Origin: Streptomyces sp. HUAS CB01
GTDB lineage: Bacteria > Actinomycetota > Actinomycetes > Streptomycetales > Streptomycetaceae
Direction: 5' to 3'
Assembly (NCBI RefSeq): GCF_030406905.1
Contig: NZ_CP129137.1
Span: 4,546,001 to 4,610,000 of the forward strand
DNA length: 64,000 bases
The notes beneath the pieces were generated by a model that made no database searches, was not told the DNA's origin, and saw only the letters and a list, made by a program, of their open reading frames with translations. This document shows, piece after piece, positions 50,094 through 59,812 of this stretch (its first letter is position 1; the number at the start of each line of letters is the position of its first letter). A program made the translations under genes and the position numbers.

Positions 50094-50112
50094 ACCTGAC
50101 AGAGTGTCAGGT
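50094..50112 (-). terminator. Compact hairpin terminator of the response-regulator gene
   Basis: Arms ACCTGACA and TGTCAGGT with a 3-nt loop start 2 bp after the response-regulator stop on the minus strand and separate it from korA. Confidence 0.65.
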
Positions 50113-50114
50113 AT

Positions 50115-50849
50115 TCAGGATTCCAGATAGGTGAGCACGGCCAGTACACGCCGATGGTCACCGTCACTGGGTGACAGTCCGAGCTTCAGGAAGATGTTGC
50201 TCACGTGCTTCTCCACGGCCCCGTCGCTCACCACGAGCTGCCGCGCGATCGCCGAGTTCGTCCGGCCTTCCGCCATCAGGCCCAGCACCTCGCGCTCCCG
50301 GGGCGTGAGCCCGGCCAGCACGTCCTGCTTCCGGCTCCGGCCCAGGAGCTGAGCCACGACCTCCGGGTCCAGCGCCGTCCCGCCGCCGGCCACCCGGACG
50401 ACCGCGTCCACGAACTCCCTGACCTCGGCGACACGGTCCTTCAGCAGGTAGCCGACACCGCGGGTGTTCCCCGCGAGCAGCTCCGTGGCGTAACGCTCCT
50501 CCACGTACTGCGACAGCACCAGCACCCCCAGGCCCGGATGGTCCCTGCGCAGCCGGACGGCCGCGCGCACGCCCTCGTCCGTGTGCGTGGGGGGCATCCG
50601 CACGTCGGCGACGACGACGTCGGGGAGCTCGTCCTGCGCGGCCAGCTCCCCGACGGTCTTGATCAGCGCGTCGGCGTCCCCGACGCCCGCGACGACCTGG
50701 TGGCCGCGGTCGGTGAGCAGGCGGGTGAGGCCCTCGCGGAGCAGCACGGAGTCCTCGGCGATGACGACGCGGACGGCGGGCGCGTGGGGCGCCCCGTTCG
50801 CGGGCGGCGGCGCGGCCTGCGTCGCCTGTGCGTGGGTCTCGGGCTCCAC
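50115..50849 (-). CDS. NarL/LuxR-family response regulator
   Basis: A 244-residue two-component regulator. The receiver domain begins VRVVIAEDSVLLREGLTRLL, and the phosphoacceptor Asp82 sits in VVVADVRMPP. The C-terminal LuxR helix-turn-helix is LTPREREVLGLMAEGRTNSA with VSDGAVEKHVSNIFLKL. The first 25 residues are an Ala/Pro-rich extension. The GTG at 50849 was chosen because upstream codons are His/Gly-rich without homology. It probably receives phosphate from one or both downstream-numbered kinases at 51445-54193, which are transcribed first on the same strand. Confidence 0.92.
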   Translation of the reverse strand: MEPETHAQATQAAPPPANGAPHAPAVRVVIAEDSVLLREGLTRLLTDRGHQVVAGVGDADALIKTVGELAAQDELPDVVVADVRMPPTHTDEGVRAAVRLRRDHPGLGVLVLSQYVEERYATELLAGNTRGVGYLLKDRVAEVREFVDAVVRVAGGGTALDPEVVAQLLGRSRKQDVLAGLTPREREVLGLMAEGRTNSAIARQLVVSDGAVEKHVSNIFLKLGLSPSDGDHRRVLAVLTYLES

Positions 50850-51444
50850 GTGGTGCGTCCCCCTGTGGTCGTTGTGCGCGTGGTCGTCGTGCGCGGTCCC
50901 TCGGCCTGCGTCCGGCGGTCCGCGGCCGGTCGCCCCCAGCATCGCACCGTTCGCACGGCCGGGCGGGCGTTTCCCGTCCGCGGCGCCGCAGCTCGAGCGG
51001 GCGGGTGCCGGTCCTCGGGCGAGGGGCGGGGCCGGGGCGTGCGGTCGTACGGGAGCTCCGGCGCGGGGCGGGGTGCGTACGGGTCCGGTTCACCGGCCTG
51101 CCAGTCGCGGAGCCGGGGCGGGACGGGGCGAGGCGGGCGCGGGGCCGTGGCGTGTGTGCGGGCGCGGAGTGGGGCCGGGTGCGTGCTTCGGCACGGGGCG
51201 AGGGGCGTACGCACCGGCTGACGGGCCGGCCGGGGCGTCCCGGGCCCGGCCGGGCATCGTCCGCACGCTCGACGACCTGCGGGCCCGCGCGTGGCGTCCT
51301 GCGGACCGCCTCCGTGCGCGGAGCCCCGGGCCCGGCGCCTCCGTGAGCGGCGCCCGTCTCCCGCCGAGTGGCCGAGTGGTCGGCGTCCGTGCCCGGACCC
51401 GGTGGGCGCCCCGCGGGATGCGCGCCGCCGCCCGGCCGGCGGCG
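50850..51444. other. 595-bp gene-free GC-rich spacer
   Basis: This lies between the first kinase gene and the response-regulator gene. An Arg/Pro-rich minus-strand frame crosses it but has no start with a ribosome site or known domain. Repetitive GGGTGCGTACGGG-like words occur. Nothing else is seen. Confidence 0.5.
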
Positions 51445-52752
51445 TCACGCGCGCCAGGGGAGCTCCGCCGTGACCACCGTCGGCCCGCCGGCGGGGGAGT
51501 CGACGACGAGCAGGCCGTCGACCGATCCCAGCCGCTCGGCCAGGCCCCCCAGACCGCTGCCCGCCGCGTCCGCCTCTCCGCGCCCGTCGTCGGTCACCTG
51601 GAGCATCAGCCGGTTCTCCGCGCGCCACACGTCGACGGAGGCCGTCCGGGCCCCGCTGTGCTTGCTGACGTTCTGCAGGAGTTCGGAGACGGTGAAGTAG
51701 GCGATGCCCTCGATGGCCGGCACGGGCCGGGCCGGCAGGTCCACCTCGACCCGGACCGGGACCGTGCAGCGGGAGGCGACGGAGGAGAGTGCGGCGTCGA
51801 GGCCGCGGTCGGTGAGGACGGCCGGGTGGATGCCGCGGGCCAGGTCGCGGAGCTCCTGGAGCGCCGTCTTCACCTCGCCGTGCGCCTCGTCCACCATGCG
51901 GGCCGCGGCCTCCGGATCCTCGGCCAGCTTCTCCTTGGCCAGACCCAGGTCCATGGCGAGGGCGACGAGCCGGGCCTGGGCGCCGTCGTGCAGGTCGCGT
52001 TCGATGCGCCTCAGGTCGGCGGCTGCCGTGTCCACGACGACACCACGGTCGGACTCCAGCTCCACGACCCGGCCCTCCAGCCGGGACGGGCCGAGCAGTC
52101 CGGCGACGAGCAGCCGGTCCACCGTGGCCAGCCCGCGGACGACCCAGGGCGTGGCCAGGGTGAACAGCAGTCCGATCAGGCTGGTCACGCCGAGCTCGAA
52201 GGGGGAGTCGAGGTAGACGTTGTGCGTGCCGTCGCCGTACAGCTGGAGCCCGTCGATCCCCGCGTGGACGGGGAAGACCCACTGCCACAGCGGATACGTG
52301 AGCAGACCCCAGCCGTAGCTCCAGAACACCAGCGAGACGGAGAACGCGAAGACCGCCCACGGCATGTGCACCAGCGCGTAGAGGAGGTGCCGCCAGGACA
52401 CCCCGCTCTTCAGCACCGCGCCGACCCAGCCGAGCGCGCTGTCGCTCCGCGGCCGTACCGGCGCGGGATCGGCCACGTCGAGCCGCAGCAGCGCCCGCGC
52501 CCGGGCCCGCTCCACCGCGCCGAAGCCCCGGCACACGGCGAGCGCGCCGGCGAGGACCGGGATGCCGAGGAACGTGACCACCAGCCCGGCGCCGGCCGCG
52601 GTCAGGGACAGCGCCAGGGCGAAGAACACGACGCTGAGGGGCAGGCTCAGCAGGAGGTAGCCGAACTCGCGCCAGGTGCGGCCCTCGAACGGGGCCCGCA
52701 GCGCCGGGGGAAGGCTGTGGACCCGGGTCCCGGATCGGTGTGCCGTGGCCAT
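51445..52752 (-). CDS. Membrane sensor histidine kinase (HisKA_3), copy 1
   Basis: A 435-residue kinase. Its N-terminal half is a putative-sensor membrane domain with four to five helices (YLLLSLPLSVVFFALALSL, GLVVTFLGIPVLAGAL, and segments near 130 and 185). The dimerisation and phosphoacceptor motif LRRIERDLHDGAQARLVAL is near 245-263. The HATPase has NVSKHSGA and DDGRGEADAAGSGLGGLAER. The start is ATG at 52752. It is a paralogue of the next gene with almost identical catalytic sequence. Its signal is unknown. Confidence 0.93.
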   Translation of the reverse strand: MATAHRSGTRVHSLPPALRAPFEGRTWREFGYLLLSLPLSVVFFALALSLTAAGAGLVVTFLGIPVLAGALAVCRGFGAVERARARALLRLDVADPAPVRPRSDSALGWVGAVLKSGVSWRHLLYALVHMPWAVFAFSVSLVFWSYGWGLLTYPLWQWVFPVHAGIDGLQLYGDGTHNVYLDSPFELGVTSLIGLLFTLATPWVVRGLATVDRLLVAGLLGPSRLEGRVVELESDRGVVVDTAAADLRRIERDLHDGAQARLVALAMDLGLAKEKLAEDPEAAARMVDEAHGEVKTALQELRDLARGIHPAVLTDRGLDAALSSVASRCTVPVRVEVDLPARPVPAIEGIAYFTVSELLQNVSKHSGARTASVDVWRAENRLMLQVTDDGRGEADAAGSGLGGLAERLGSVDGLLVVDSPAGGPTVVTAELPWRA

Positions 52753-52945
52753 CGTGTCGTCCGTTCTGCTCGTCCGGTCGGCGGTGGTGCGCCGCGGGTG
52801 CCGCGGTGCTCACGCCCAAGGCTCGCGGTGTCGCCCGGCCCGCACCATGTGGCCCTTCTCCGTGTCCTCCGGGGGTTTTCCCCACCCCGTCTCCGGGGGC
52901 GTGCCGGGCCGCCCCGTGAGCCGGGGATGTGAGGGCCCGCCCGGG

Positions 52946-54193
52946 TCAGCCGGACGACGTGCCGGACCGCCCCGGTCGGGTGCCGGCCCGTGCGGCCCCG
53001 GCGCCCCGCCGCGGGGTCCGGTCGCGCCACGGCAGTTCCGCAGTGACGACCGTGGGCCCGCCCGCCGGTGAGTCGACGACGAAGAGCCCGTCGACGGCCC
53101 CGAGCCGTTCCGCCAGTCCGGCCATCCCGGTGCCCCCGGACGGCGAGGCGCCACCGCGCCCGTCGTCCTGGACCTGGATCAGCAGCCGGTCCTCGCGCCG
53201 CCACACGTCGACGGAGGCCGTCCGGGCCCCGCTGTGCTTGCTGACGTTCTGGAGCAGCTCGGAGACGGTGAAGTAGGCGATGCCCTCGATCGCCTCGGCC
53301 GGCCGGGCCGCCATGTCCACCGTGACCTGCACGGGGACGGTGCAGCGGGAGGCGACGGAGGAGAGTGCGGCGTCGAGGCCGCGGTCGGTGAGGACGGCCG
53401 GGTGGATGCCGCGGGCCAGGTCGCGGAGCTCCTGCAGGGCCAGCTTCACCTCGCCGTGCGCCTCGTCGACCATGGCGGCGGCCGCGTCGGGGTCCTCCGG
53501 CAGCTTCTCCTTGGCGAGCCCGAGCCCCATGGCGAGGGCGACGAGCCGGGCCTGGGCGCCGTCGTGCAGATCGCGTTCGATGCGCCGCAGGTCGGCGGCT
53601 GCCGTGTCCACGACGACACCACGGTCCGACTCCAGCTCCGCGATGCGCCGCTCCAGCTCGTCGGACGGCGAGAGCAGCCCCCGCACCATCGCCCGGTCGA
53701 CGTTCGCCAGCGCGCGCACGACGAAGGGGAGAACCGGCCAGAGCACGAACAGGCCCACCAGCGTGACGGTGAAGGACAGGACCGCCCACGGCAGCCTGAT
53801 GAAGGCGTACAGCACGGTCCGCCAGCCGACCGGGTCCTTCAGCCCGTTCCACAGACTGGCGAGGAGCCCCGTCCCCGGACGGCGGGGCAGCCGGCTCGGC
53901 TCGTCCATCCGTACGTCGAGCAGTGCCCGGGCCCGGGCGCGCTCCCAGCGGCCGAGGAGGCGGGCGCCGGCCAGTCCGCCCGCGAGGAGCGGCAGCCCGA
54001 CGACCGTCACCGAGAGCCCGGCGCCGACGGCGACCATGGTCACGGTGTAGACGAACCCGGCGACGGCCACCGGCAGGTCGGAGAGGAGGTGGGCGACCTC
54101 CTTCCAGGTGTGCCGGTCAAAGGCGAGGCGAGCCGGCGGCGGCCCGTCCTGCCCGGGCGCGGAGCCGTCGGGAGAACTGCTGGTCGGGGTCAT
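52946..54193 (-). CDS. Membrane sensor histidine kinase (HisKA_3), copy 2
   Basis: A 415-residue kinase with the same plan as copy 1: a membrane sensor domain (VAGFVYTVTMVAVGAGLSVT, a VLSFTVTLVGLFVLWPVLPF segment), then the phosphoacceptor LRRIERDLHDGAQARLVAL and an HATPase with NVSKHSGA and DDGRGGASPSGGTGMAGLAE. The loop between membrane helices is about 20 residues shorter, so the sensed signal may differ. The ATG at 54193 lies 190 bp from the divergent nuoA2 gene, so the two share a control region. The C-terminal Arg/Gly-rich tail is extra. Confidence 0.92.
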   Translation of the reverse strand: MTPTSSSPDGSAPGQDGPPPARLAFDRHTWKEVAHLLSDLPVAVAGFVYTVTMVAVGAGLSVTVVGLPLLAGGLAGARLLGRWERARARALLDVRMDEPSRLPRRPGTGLLASLWNGLKDPVGWRTVLYAFIRLPWAVLSFTVTLVGLFVLWPVLPFVVRALANVDRAMVRGLLSPSDELERRIAELESDRGVVVDTAAADLRRIERDLHDGAQARLVALAMGLGLAKEKLPEDPDAAAAMVDEAHGEVKLALQELRDLARGIHPAVLTDRGLDAALSSVASRCTVPVQVTVDMAARPAEAIEGIAYFTVSELLQNVSKHSGARTASVDVWRREDRLLIQVQDDGRGGASPSGGTGMAGLAERLGAVDGLFVVDSPAGGPTVVTAELPWRDRTPRRGAGAARAGTRPGRSGTSSG

Positions 54194-54309
54194 GGGGGAC
54201 AGCCTGCACGGTCGCATTCGCGCACGCCATGGGGTGCGTGGGTGGGGACGGAGTGGGGATATCCCCACCGGCGGGATGCCCGTTCCGGTCCGATCGGTGA
54301 CACAGCTGC

Positions 54310-54337
54310 TTACCGTCTCTTTAACAGGGCCTAGACT
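54310..54337 (+). promoter_or_regulatory. Candidate promoter of the second nuo cluster
   Basis: TTACCG (54310-54315), 16 bp, then TAGACT (54332-54337): a fair -35 and a good -10, predicting a start near 54344, about 40 nt before the nuoA2 GTG. The 189-bp intergenic region has no TGTGA-N6-TCACA element, unlike nuo locus 1. Confidence 0.5.
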
Positions 54338-54382
54338 CCCGTGCGTACAGATCGTCGAACGGGCCGGGAGCGAGGGGCGGAC

Positions 54383-54784
54383 GTGCGGACACTTCCCGAA
54401 TCGACCGTACTCGCGGCTGACTACTTCCAGAGCTACTCCGTCGTCGGGCTGCTCGCCCTCGTCGGTGTGCTGTTCGTCGCCGTGGCGTTCGGCGCCGGCC
54501 GGCTGCTGCGGCCGGTCGTGCCGACACCGGAGAAGCTGCTCACGTACGAGTGCGGAGTCGACCCCGTGGGAGAGGGCTGGGCACACACCCAGGTCCGCTA
54601 CTACGTGTACGCCTTCCTCTACGTGATCTTCGCCGTCGACTCGATCTTCCTCTTCCCTTGGGCCACGGTGTTCGCCGCGCCCGGATACGGCGCGACGACG
54701 CTCGTGGAGATGTTCATCTTCCTCGGCTTCCTGGCCGTGGGAATTCTCTATGCATGGAAGAAGGGCGTCCTCACATGGACGTGA
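54383..54784 (+). CDS. nuoA2: Complex I subunit A, second copy
   Basis: A 133-residue subunit with three helices and the family loop [12 protein letters not shown]. It retains the acidic pair in [12 protein letters not shown], and the third helix reads [19 protein letters not shown]. The GTG at 54383 is preceded by GAGGGG; an upstream GTG at 54341 would begin before the predicted transcription start. It opens the nuo2 operon and overlaps nuoB2 by 10 nt. Confidence 0.93.
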   Translation: MRTLPESTVLAADYFQSYSVVGLLALVGVLFVAVAFGAGRLLRPVVPTPEKLLTYECGVDPVGEGWAHTQVRYYVYAFLYVIFAVDSIFLFPWATVFAAPGYGATTLVEMFIFLGFLAVGILYAWKKGVLTWT

Positions 54785-55479
54785 CCCCGCAGAACCCCGG
54801 CTCGGAGGCCGCCGTGCCGGCCCCCGAGCCGGTGACGCTGCCGGAGCCCAGGAGGCTGGGAGTCCTCTCGCGGCTGGCACCCGAACCGATGAAGGTGATC
54901 CTCAACTGGGGCCGCCGCTACAGCCTGTGGGTCTTCAACTTCGGCCTTGCCTGTTGCGCGATCGAGTTCATCGCCGCGTCGATGGCCCGTCACGACTTCA
55001 TCCGCCTCGGCGTGATCCCCTTCGCGCCCGGCCCCCGCCAGGCCGACCTGATGGTCGTGTCGGGCACGGTCACCGACAAGATGGCGCCCGCGGTGAAGCG
55101 CCTGTACGAGCAGATGCCGGAACCCAAGTACGTCATCTCCTTCGGCGCCTGCTCGAACTGCGGCGGCCCGTACTGGGACTCGTACTCGGTGACCAAGGGC
55201 GTCGACCAGATCATCCCCGTCGACGTGTACGTCCCGGGCTGCCCGCCGCGGCCCGAGGCGCTGCTGCAGGGCATCCTCAAGCTGCAGGAGAAGATCGCGC
55301 ACGAGTCGCTGGGCGAGCGGTACGCCTCCGCACCCGGTCGGGCCTCCGTGGGCGAGCTCCGCAGCGGGCTCGTGACCCCGCCCGCCCCGGCCGGGGACGC
55401 TGCGGACTCCGCGTCCGGCGGCGCGCCCTCGGACGCGGCTCCGTCCGGGCCCGGGCCCGACCGGGGAGCCGCCTCGTGA
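54775..55479 (+). CDS. nuoB2: Complex I subunit B, second copy
   Basis: A 234-residue N2-cluster subunit. The four Cys ligands are preserved in [25 protein letters not shown] and [10 protein letters not shown], but the middle motif differs from NuoB1 (CSNCGGP versus CASSGGM) and adds an extra Cys. N- and C-terminal extensions are Pro/Ala-rich; the last 60 residues ([17 protein letters not shown] and on) look disordered. The ATG at 54775 lies within the nuoA2 end. Retention of the cluster ligands argues for electron transfer. Confidence 0.93.
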   Translation: MDVTPQNPGSEAAVPAPEPVTLPEPRRLGVLSRLAPEPMKVILNWGRRYSLWVFNFGLACCAIEFIAASMARHDFIRLGVIPFAPGPRQADLMVVSGTVTDKMAPAVKRLYEQMPEPKYVISFGACSNCGGPYWDSYSVTKGVDQIIPVDVYVPGCPPRPEALLQGILKLQEKIAHESLGERYASAPGRASVGELRSGLVTPPAPAGDAADSASGGAPSDAAPSGPGPDRGAAS

Positions 55480-57281
55480 GCACGTTCGAGACGGAGATCG
55501 CGGAACGCTTCGGCCCCGAGGCGACCGCCGAGGCGGCGTACGACCTGCTGACCCTGGACGTCCCGGCCGGCACATGGCTCGACGCGCTGCGCACCGCACG
55601 CGACGAGCTCGGCTGCACCTACTTCGACTGGCTCAGCGCCGTCGACGAGCCGGGCACGGGCTTCCGCGTCTGCGCACACGTCGTCGCACTGGAGAAGAGC
55701 ACCGAGGGAACCGCCGTGCGCCGGCTGATGCTGCGTACGACCGTCCCGCACGACGCACCCGTGCTCCCCACCGCGGTGGAGATCTTCCCGGGTGCGGGCT
55801 GGCACGAGCGTGAGACGCACGAGATGTTCGGCGTGGACTTCACCGGCCATCCGCACCTGGTGCCGCTGCTCCTGCCCGACACCTTCGAAGGACACCCGCT
55901 GCGCAAGGACTTCGTCCTCGCGGCGCGGGTCGCCAAGGCGTGGCCGGGCGCGAAGGAACCGGGCGAGTCCGAGCACGGCGGGCCGAAGCGACGCCAGATG
56001 CTGCCGCCCGGCGTCCCCGACCCGAACGAGTGGGGCCCTCTCAAGGGCCAGCTCCCCCCTGCCCCCGCCCGCCCGGCCCGCACCCCGCGCGCCGCGGGCG
56101 AGCGCCCGCCGCGCCGTACCCGCAGCGTCTCGGAGGGCTCGGCCAGTCAGGCTGCTTCGGCGGAGGGCGCGGAGACGGCCGGGGCGGAGGCTCCTCCGGT
56201 GCGGCGGTCGCGCAGTGCGGCGGAGGGCTCGGCCAGTCAGTCGGCCGGACGAGCTGCTTCGGCGGAGGGCGCGGAGACGGCCGGGGCGGAGGCTCCTCCG
56301 GTGCGGCGGTCGCGCAGTGCGGCGGAAGGTTCGGCGAGTCAGGCGCCGGCCCGCCGCTCGCGGTCGGCGTCCGAGGGCTCGGCGAGTCAGAGCCCGGCGT
56401 CGGACGAGGCGGCCGCCGCGCCCCGTCGTACGCGCAGTGCCTCCGCGGACGGGTCGGCGAGCCGGTCGGGCGAGGCCGCAGCCCCGTCCGCCCCTGCCCC
56501 GCGCACCCGCAGCACCGACGCCCCCTGGCACCATGCGCGCCCGGCCTTCGACGCGTCGGAGCCGACGAAGCCGCCGACGACGGACCCCGAGGGCCGGCCC
56601 GGAGCGGGCGGAGAAGGGACGCCATCGGCGCCCGGCACCGACGCTGCGGACAGGCCCGATCCTGCTGCTGAATCCGCCGAGGCCCGGCCCTCGGACGACG
56701 CCGCCGTGCGGCCCCCCACCGAGGCACGGCCCCTGACCGGGCCGGCCTCTCGGACGACCGCGCCCACGGAGGCGAAGCCCGAGGCGGAACCCGGCGCCGG
56801 CGCTGAACCCGGCACCGAGACTGCGGGCACGCCCGAGGCGGCATCCGGATCTGAGGACGCCGACGAGTCGGAGCGCGAGGCCGCACGCGAACCCGAGGCC
56901 GGGCCTGCGGCTGAGCAGGCCGAGCCTGAGGCAGCGGCTGACCGGCCCGGAACCGAGGGCGAGTCCGGGCAGTCCGGACCCGAGGGCGCAAGGCCCGCGC
57001 CTGAGCGCGAGGCCGCACGCGGGCCGGAGTCCGGGCCTGCGGACGGGCCGGTCGGGACCCGGCCCGTGCCCGAGCCGGACGGCGCCGAGCCCGAGGCAGC
57101 GGCTGACCGGCCCGGAACCGGGACCGTGCCCCAGCCCGAAGGCCCCGAGCCCGCGCCTGAGCAGGCCGGCCCCGAGCCCGGGCCCGAGTCCGAGAGCACC
57201 CCACCCACGACCCCGACCCCCCGGCCCGGCGCCGGCCCCGGGCCGGGGACGGACGACGCCACAGGAGGCGACCGCGCGTGA
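55476..57281 (+). CDS. nuoC2: Complex I subunit C, second copy, with a long disordered repeat tail
   Basis: A 601-residue protein. Residues 1-190 are a normal 30-kDa subunit: [20 protein letters not shown], then [20 protein letters not shown] (near 107-126), [12 protein letters not shown] and [11 protein letters not shown]. From about 195 to the end, some 400 residues are low complexity. First come five R-[ST]-R-S repeats ending EGSAS or DGSAS (for example [13 protein letters not shown]), then long Pro/Glu/Ala/Gly sequence. No NuoD domain is fused. The start is GTG at 55476, overlapping nuoB2. The frame is intact to the nuoH2 start, so the tail is translated unless there is undetected error. 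Confidence 0.85.
   Translation: MSTFETEIAERFGPEATAEAAYDLLTLDVPAGTWLDALRTARDELGCTYFDWLSAVDEPGTGFRVCAHVVALEKSTEGTAVRRLMLRTTVPHDAPVLPTAVEIFPGAGWHERETHEMFGVDFTGHPHLVPLLLPDTFEGHPLRKDFVLAARVAKAWPGAKEPGESEHGGPKRRQMLPPGVPDPNEWGPLKGQLPPAPARPARTPRAAGERPPRRTRSVSEGSASQAASAEGAETAGAEAPPVRRSRSAAEGSASQSAGRAASAEGAETAGAEAPPVRRSRSAAEGSASQAPARRSRSASEGSASQSPASDEAAAAPRRTRSASADGSASRSGEAAAPSAPAPRTRSTDAPWHHARPAFDASEPTKPPTTDPEGRPGAGGEGTPSAPGTDAADRPDPAAESAEARPSDDAAVRPPTEARPLTGPASRTTAPTEAKPEAEPGAGAEPGTETAGTPEAASGSEDADESEREAAREPEAGPAAEQAEPEAAADRPGTEGESGQSGPEGARPAPEREAARGPESGPADGPVGTRPVPEPDGAEPEAAADRPGTGTVPQPEGPEPAPEQAGPEPGPESESTPPTTPTPRPGAGPGPGTDDATGGDRA
56151..56342 (+). repeat. 102-bp in-frame tandem repeat inside nuoC2
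   Basis: A 102-bp unit beginning GCTGCTTCGGCGGAGGGCGC occurs at 56151 and again from 56253 (second copy about 90 bp), nearly identical. It encodes 34 residues including [20 protein letters not shown]. The period is a multiple of three, so the frame is kept. This is recent expansion of the Arg-Ser repeat tail. Confidence 0.85.
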
Positions 57282-58249
57282 ACGACGCACTCGACGTCGC
57301 CCTGCGGCTCCTCGCCGTCTTCGCCGTGTTCCTCGTGCTGCCCCTCGTCATCGGGCAGACCGAGCACAAGGTGATGGCCCATATGCAGGGCCGGCTCGGC
57401 CCCATGTACGCCGGCGGCTTCCACGGCTGGGCGCAGCTCGTCGCGGACGGCGTGAAGTTCGCGCAGAAGGAGGACGTGGTCCCGGCCGACGCCGACCGGC
57501 GCGTCTTCCAGCTCGCGCCCGCCGTCGCGCTCCTCCCGTACCTGCTCGTGCTGGTCGCGATCCCGATCGGTCCGAGCGAGGGAGCGGTCGGCATCATCGT
57601 CGACGCGGGCATCTTCTTCGTGCTCGCCGTGATGGGCGTCGGTGTGCTCGGTTCGCTCATGGCGGGCTGGGCCTCGGCCAACAAGTTCTCGCTCCTGGGC
57701 GCCCTGCGCACCGCCGCGCAGCTCCTCGCCTACGAATTGCCGATGCTGCTCGCCGCCGCGTCCGTCGCGATGGCCGCCGGCACCGTCTCCCTCCCCGGCA
57801 TCCTGAACGCCTTCGAGTGGTGGTGGCTGCCGTGGCAGATCGTGGGCGCCCTGGTCTTCTTCGTCGCCGGTCTCGCCGAACTGCAGCGTCCGCCGTTCGA
57901 CATGCCGGTCGCCGACTCCGAGATCATCTTCGGCGCGTACACGGAGTACACCGGACTGCGCTTCGCCCTGTTCCTGCTCGCCGAGTACGCGGGCATCGTC
58001 GTCCTCTGCGGTCTGACCACCGTCCTCTTCCTCGGCGGCTGGCACGGCCCGTTCGGTGCCGACGGCCTCGGCTGGCTGTGGACCCTGCTGAAGACCGCGG
58101 TGCTCGCCTTCGTCGTGATCTGGCTCCGCGTGACCTATCCGCGGCTGCGTGAGGACCAGCTCCAGCGGCTCGCCTGGACGACGCTCGTCCCGCTCGCCCT
58201 CGCCCAGATCGCCCTCACCGGCGTCGTCAAGGTGGTGATGCAGTCATGA
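57278..58249 (+). CDS. nuoH2: Complex I subunit H, second copy
   Basis: A 323-residue membrane subunit of standard length, with about eight helices. Conserved loops differ from NuoH1: [20 protein letters not shown] instead of [13 protein letters not shown] sequence, [20 protein letters not shown], and [20 protein letters not shown] where NuoH1 has [10 protein letters not shown]. These are within the family range. The start is GTG at 57278, overlapping nuoC2 by 4 nt. In complete clusters D-G come between C and H; here nuoH2 follows nuoC2 directly. Confidence 0.94.
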   Translation: MNDALDVALRLLAVFAVFLVLPLVIGQTEHKVMAHMQGRLGPMYAGGFHGWAQLVADGVKFAQKEDVVPADADRRVFQLAPAVALLPYLLVLVAIPIGPSEGAVGIIVDAGIFFVLAVMGVGVLGSLMAGWASANKFSLLGALRTAAQLLAYELPMLLAAASVAMAAGTVSLPGILNAFEWWWLPWQIVGALVFFVAGLAELQRPPFDMPVADSEIIFGAYTEYTGLRFALFLLAEYAGIVVLCGLTTVLFLGGWHGPFGADGLGWLWTLLKTAVLAFVVIWLRVTYPRLREDQLQRLAWTTLVPLALAQIALTGVVKVVMQS

Positions 58250-58887
58250 CCGGCTCCCATCCGCCCGCCCGGTCCCGTATCCCCGGATCCGGCCTGGCCA
58301 AGGGGCTCGCCGTCACCCTGCGGACGATGACGAGGCGGGCCCACACCGCGCAGTACCCCGACGTGCAGCCCGAACTCCCGCCCCGCTCCCGCGGTGTGAT
58401 CGGCCTGTTCGAGGAGAACTGCACGGTCTGCATGCTCTGCGCCCGCGAGTGCCCCGACTGGTGCATCTACATCGACTCCCACAAGGAGACCGTCCCGGCT
58501 GCCGTGCCCGGTGGACGCGAGCGCAGCCGCAACGTCCTCGACCGGTTCGCCATCGACTTCTCGCTCTGCATGTACTGCGGTATCTGCATCGAGGTGTGTC
58601 CTTTCGACGCGCTGTTCTGGTCGCCGGAGTTCGAGTACGCGGAGACCGACATCCGCGATCTGACCCATGAGCGGGACAAGCTCCGCGAGTGGATGTGGAC
58701 GGTTCCGGCGCCGCCGGCGCTCGACCCCGCCGCCGAGGAACCCAAGGAACTGGCCGCGGCCCGCAAGACCGCGGAGAAGCTCGCCACCGCGCGCGCCGAG
58801 GCCGAACGGACCGGGACCGAGCAGGCGTCCGGGGCGCCGGACGCCGCGGACCCGGACACTCCGCCGGCCGAGGGAGGCCAGGCATGA
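58246..58887 (+). CDS. nuoI2: Complex I subunit I, second copy
   Basis: A 213-residue subunit with two complete [4Fe-4S] motifs, [15 protein letters not shown] and [12 protein letters not shown]. It lacks the extended N-terminal helix sequence of NuoI1 and has its own charged C-terminal 60 residues. The start is ATG at 58246, overlapping nuoH2. Electrons must reach this subunit from an external donor, since NuoE/F/G are not encoded here. Confidence 0.94.
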   Translation: MTGSHPPARSRIPGSGLAKGLAVTLRTMTRRAHTAQYPDVQPELPPRSRGVIGLFEENCTVCMLCARECPDWCIYIDSHKETVPAAVPGGRERSRNVLDRFAIDFSLCMYCGICIEVCPFDALFWSPEFEYAETDIRDLTHERDKLREWMWTVPAPPALDPAAEEPKELAAARKTAEKLATARAEAERTGTEQASGAPDAADPDTPPAEGGQA

Positions 58888-59453
58888 CCCTCGCCCACGC
58901 CGTCAGCCAGACGGGCAACGGCTTCCTGTCCCCGACGGGCGTCGAGATCGCCTTCCTGATCGTCGGCATCGTCACGCTGGCCGCCGCCGTCCTCACCGTC
59001 ACGACCCGGCAACTGGTGCACGCCGCTCTGTGGCTGGTCGTCGCGCTGGGCGGGCTGGCCGTCGAGTACCTCCTGCTCACCGCCGAGTTCATCGCCTGGG
59101 TGCAGGTGCTGATCTACGTCGGCTCCGTGGTCGTCCTCCTCCTCTTCGGACTGATGCTCACCAAGGCGCCCATCGGCCGGTCCGCCGACGCCGATTCCGC
59201 CAACCGGCCCGCCGCGCTCGTCGTGGCCGTCGCCTCCGCCGCCGCCCTGGTGTGGGTGGTCGTCGACGCGTTCCGGACGACGTGGATCGACCTCGAGGGG
59301 CCTGCCCAGGGCTCCACCCGCGTCTCCGGCGAGATCCTCTTCCGGCACTGGGTGCTGCCGTTCGAGGCGCTCTCCGTGCTGCTGCTGGCCGCCCTGGTCG
59401 GCGCGATCGTCCTGTCCCGCAGGAGCCCCCAGGACGGGGAGGGGAAGAGCTGA
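58884..59453 (+). CDS. nuoJ2: Complex I subunit J, second copy
   Basis: A 189-residue, five-helix membrane subunit: [57 protein letters not shown] and later helices. The third-helix Tyr/Gly pair region ([16 protein letters not shown]) is preserved. It is about 90 residues shorter than NuoJ1, lacking the charged tail. The ATG at 58884 overlaps nuoI2 by 4 nt. Confidence 0.93.
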   Translation: MTLAHAVSQTGNGFLSPTGVEIAFLIVGIVTLAAAVLTVTTRQLVHAALWLVVALGGLAVEYLLLTAEFIAWVQVLIYVGSVVVLLLFGLMLTKAPIGRSADADSANRPAALVVAVASAAALVWVVVDAFRTTWIDLEGPAQGSTRVSGEILFRHWVLPFEALSVLLLAALVGAIVLSRRSPQDGEGKS

Positions 59454-59812
59454 TGCATCTCGCCTATCCAGCGGTGCTCTCCGTCCTCCTCTTCTGCACG
59501 GGGCTGTACGGGGTGCTCGCGCGCCGCAACGCGATCCTGGTCCTGATGTCGGTCGAGCTCATGCTCAACGCCGTCAACCTCAACCTCGTCGCGTTCGACG
59601 TCTGGCTGCGCGACGCCCTGCACAGCGGCCAGGCCCTGACCCTGTTCACCATCGCCGTCGCCGCCGCGGAGATCGGGATCGGTCTGGCGATCGTCCTGAT
59701 GGTGTACCGCAACCGCGGTACCTCGGACATCGACAAACTCCGCGACACCGCCGAGGGCCACGAACCGGCCGACGCCACCGCGCCGGCAGAGAAGGCCGAG
59801 GCCACCGCGTGA
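59453..59812 (+). CDS. nuoK2: Complex I subunit K, second copy
   Basis: A 119-residue, three-helix subunit with the two buried Glu positions in [16 protein letters not shown] and [15 protein letters not shown] 20-residue Ala/Glu tail is extra. The ATG at 59453 shares its A with the nuoJ2 TGA (TGATG junction), and GGGGAGGGGAAG precedes it. Confidence 0.95.
   Translation: MHLAYPAVLSVLLFCTGLYGVLARRNAILVLMSVELMLNAVNLNLVAFDVWLRDALHSGQALTLFTIAVAAAEIGIGLAIVLMVYRNRGTSDIDKLRDTAEGHEPADATAPAEKAEATA

Noticed and set aside
50850..51444. Additional small gene between the kinase and regulator genes
   Set aside because: The only open frame is Arg/Pro-rich and lacks a credible start or domain.
54194..54382. 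Rex operator before nuoA2
   Set aside because: No TGTGA-N6-TCACA-like element was found. GGTGACACAG near 54296 has only one half-site.
55476..57281. NuoC2 as a NuoC-NuoD fusion, given its 601 residues
   Set aside because: The sequence after residue about 195 has none of the NuoD motifs (such as HPSTHG) and is low complexity throughout.
54990..57290. Long minus-strand open frame antisense to nuoB2-nuoC2
   Set aside because: Its product is Arg/Gly/Leu-rich with no domain. The plus strand encodes clear NuoB and NuoC, so this is a GC-bias shadow.
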